A stretch of DNA of 18,225 nucleotides. It comes from Davidsoniella eucalypti (taxonomy: Eukaryota; Ascomycota; Sordariomycetes; Microascales; Ceratocystidaceae). The stretch lies in contig RMBW01000353.1 in NCBI GenBank assembly GCA_004009845.1, forward strand, positions 17,421 through 35,645, written 5' to 3'. Below the pieces are notes generated by a model, which was given only the letters and a program-made list of their open reading frames with translations, was not told the DNA's origin and did not search any database. Numbering within the stretch: position 1 is the stretch's first letter; each line of letters opens with the position of its first letter. The translations under genes were made by a program, and so were the position numbers. Shown here piece by piece: positions 17,312 through 18,225 of this stretch.

Positions 17312-18225
17312 TTACTCAAGCTCCCATTCATCGAATTCCTCCTCATACTCCGGGTGCTGGTGGAGCATCTCGGCCTTCTGGGAAGTGGACAGTGTCCAGT
17401 CATCCTTGACTGGGTTGAACGGCTCCTTGACTGTGCCGCGGAGCACTCCCGCTTGGCGACCATGTCGACCAGACGCCGACCATGGCACCCGAGGACGCCT
17501 TGGACCATTTGGTCCGATCATCTTCCAGCATGTCGAAGAGATCGTCGCGCACATCCGAAGGCATATCCTCGGCCTCAAATGGCAACTCAATGCCATGAGT
17601 TATCTCAAGTCGGAGTCCCGGAACAGCTTGTGAGCATCCTTTTTACGGAAGGACCTTGAGTGGCTAGGGTTGAGGTCAAACCATCTACTCTTGCACTCAG
17701 GACCGGATGCCACACAGAAGTCCAACAGGTCAATCACCTTGTCGTAGTAGACTGGGTGAACGACAGCCAAGACAGGTCCATACCAAAGATTCTTGGCTTG
17801 AGACCGACAGTCATGACACTGTCCAAGTCAAGATCCCCAGAAAGTCCAAACTTCCCCCCACCACACAATCCACAAGCATCATCATTGAAGCTGCAGCCGT
17901 TAGATGGAACTGGGGGAACTTCCAGTCCATAGTAGCGGATACAGAGGCATCAATGAACAATGATTGGAATGTCACATCGGCATGGATTGCATGGTAGACG
18001 GACACTTCACCATACAAACCACCAGACACTGTGGGCTTGTATAATGAGAAGACAGGTGCCTCGATATTCGTACCAACACGGCTCTTCCAGACGCGTCGCT
18101 CAGCATGGCTAGGAGACGATTCTCATCAGAGACGTCATCTTGCCTCCAAAGTCTAGGCGAGCGGTATGCCTGGATATCGGATACCGCGTAGCCAATACTG
18201 TCACTGAGGGACAGCGATACGGAGC
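17312..18225 (-). CDS. Unrecognised protein gene, 5' end outside the window, several frame breaks
   Basis: Minus-strand coding sequence ending HPEYEEEFDEWELE with TAA at 17312-17314. Reading from the right edge: VSLSLSDSIGYAVSDIQAYR, LLAMLSDASGRAVLV, APVFSLYKPTVSGGLYGEV, a Cys cluster (CGLCGGGKFGLSGDLDLD and CHDC), LWYGPVLAVVHPVYYDKVID, LLDFCVASGPECKSRWFDL, ITHGIELPFEAEDMPSDV, DDLFDMLEDDRTKW, then VKEPFNPVKDDWTLSTSQKA. Pieces are spread over all three frames. Each switch fits one or two missing bases, as elsewhere in this window, so the gene may be intact in the organism. CxxC pairs suggest a zinc-binding part, but the frame around 17900-18000 is uncertain. I do not recognise the family and assign no function. 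The short acidic, aromatic C-terminus is the best conserved-looking block. Confidence 0.6.

Overview
The window reads as an assembly that joins two genomes of one filamentous ascomycete fungus (Pezizomycotina). The left 10 kb (1-10061) is very AT-rich and is a linear mitochondrial plasmid. The right 8.2 kb (about 10062-18225) is ordinary fungal nuclear DNA with short spliceosomal introns, conserved eukaryotic genes and a decayed LINE retroelement. The genetic code differs between the halves: the plasmid gene has six in-frame TGA codons and no TGG, whereas the nuclear UPF1 gene ends at TGA.

Plasmid part. One good copy of the plasmid unit lies at 3635-8504 (about 4.87 kb). It has 40-bp terminal inverted repeats (the outer 32 bp perfect), a leader of about 0.66 kb, one large gene (4337-8175) for a family B DNA polymerase of the mitochondrial-plasmid type (about 1279 residues once one base is restored), and a 3' region with a strong stem-loop. 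No RNA polymerase gene is present. The unit sits among inverted copies. At 1-3633 two error-rich copies of the left end face each other. At 8546-10061 an inverted copy of the right end follows the good unit. At both turning points the mirrored arms do not touch: they are separated by 41-42 nt of nearly the same non-mirrored sequence (1790-1831 and 8505-8545). This is what reads give when they run round a covalently closed hairpin telomere, or when they come from head-to-head and tail-to-tail replication dimers. It is the most interesting feature here, because relatives with this polymerase are usually thought to have protein-capped ends. An N at 3634 marks a scaffold join. The outer parts of the left palindrome (1-88 and 3521-3633) leave the plasmid sequence at one point inside the polymerase gene, so a second structural form exists.

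Nuclear part. At about 10058-10061 the inverted plasmid copy switches abruptly into the middle of a UPF1/NAM7 RNA helicase gene (10058-11902, 5' part missing). Then come a gene for a long coiled-coil protein of the fungal 'M protein repeat' type (12991-14955, two introns), a degraded RNase H-bearing LINE (about 15290-16330), a small isolated GC-rich reading frame (16932-17090) and an unrecognised cysteine-containing gene on the minus strand running off the right end (17312-18225).

Sequence quality. Nearly every gene carries single-base indels, mostly missing bases. Where a second copy exists, for example at polymerase motif B, it restores the frame. Most 'frameshifts' are therefore likely consensus errors from noisy long reads rather than real mutations. 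The plasmid/nuclear join may be an assembly or library chimera and needs read-level proof.
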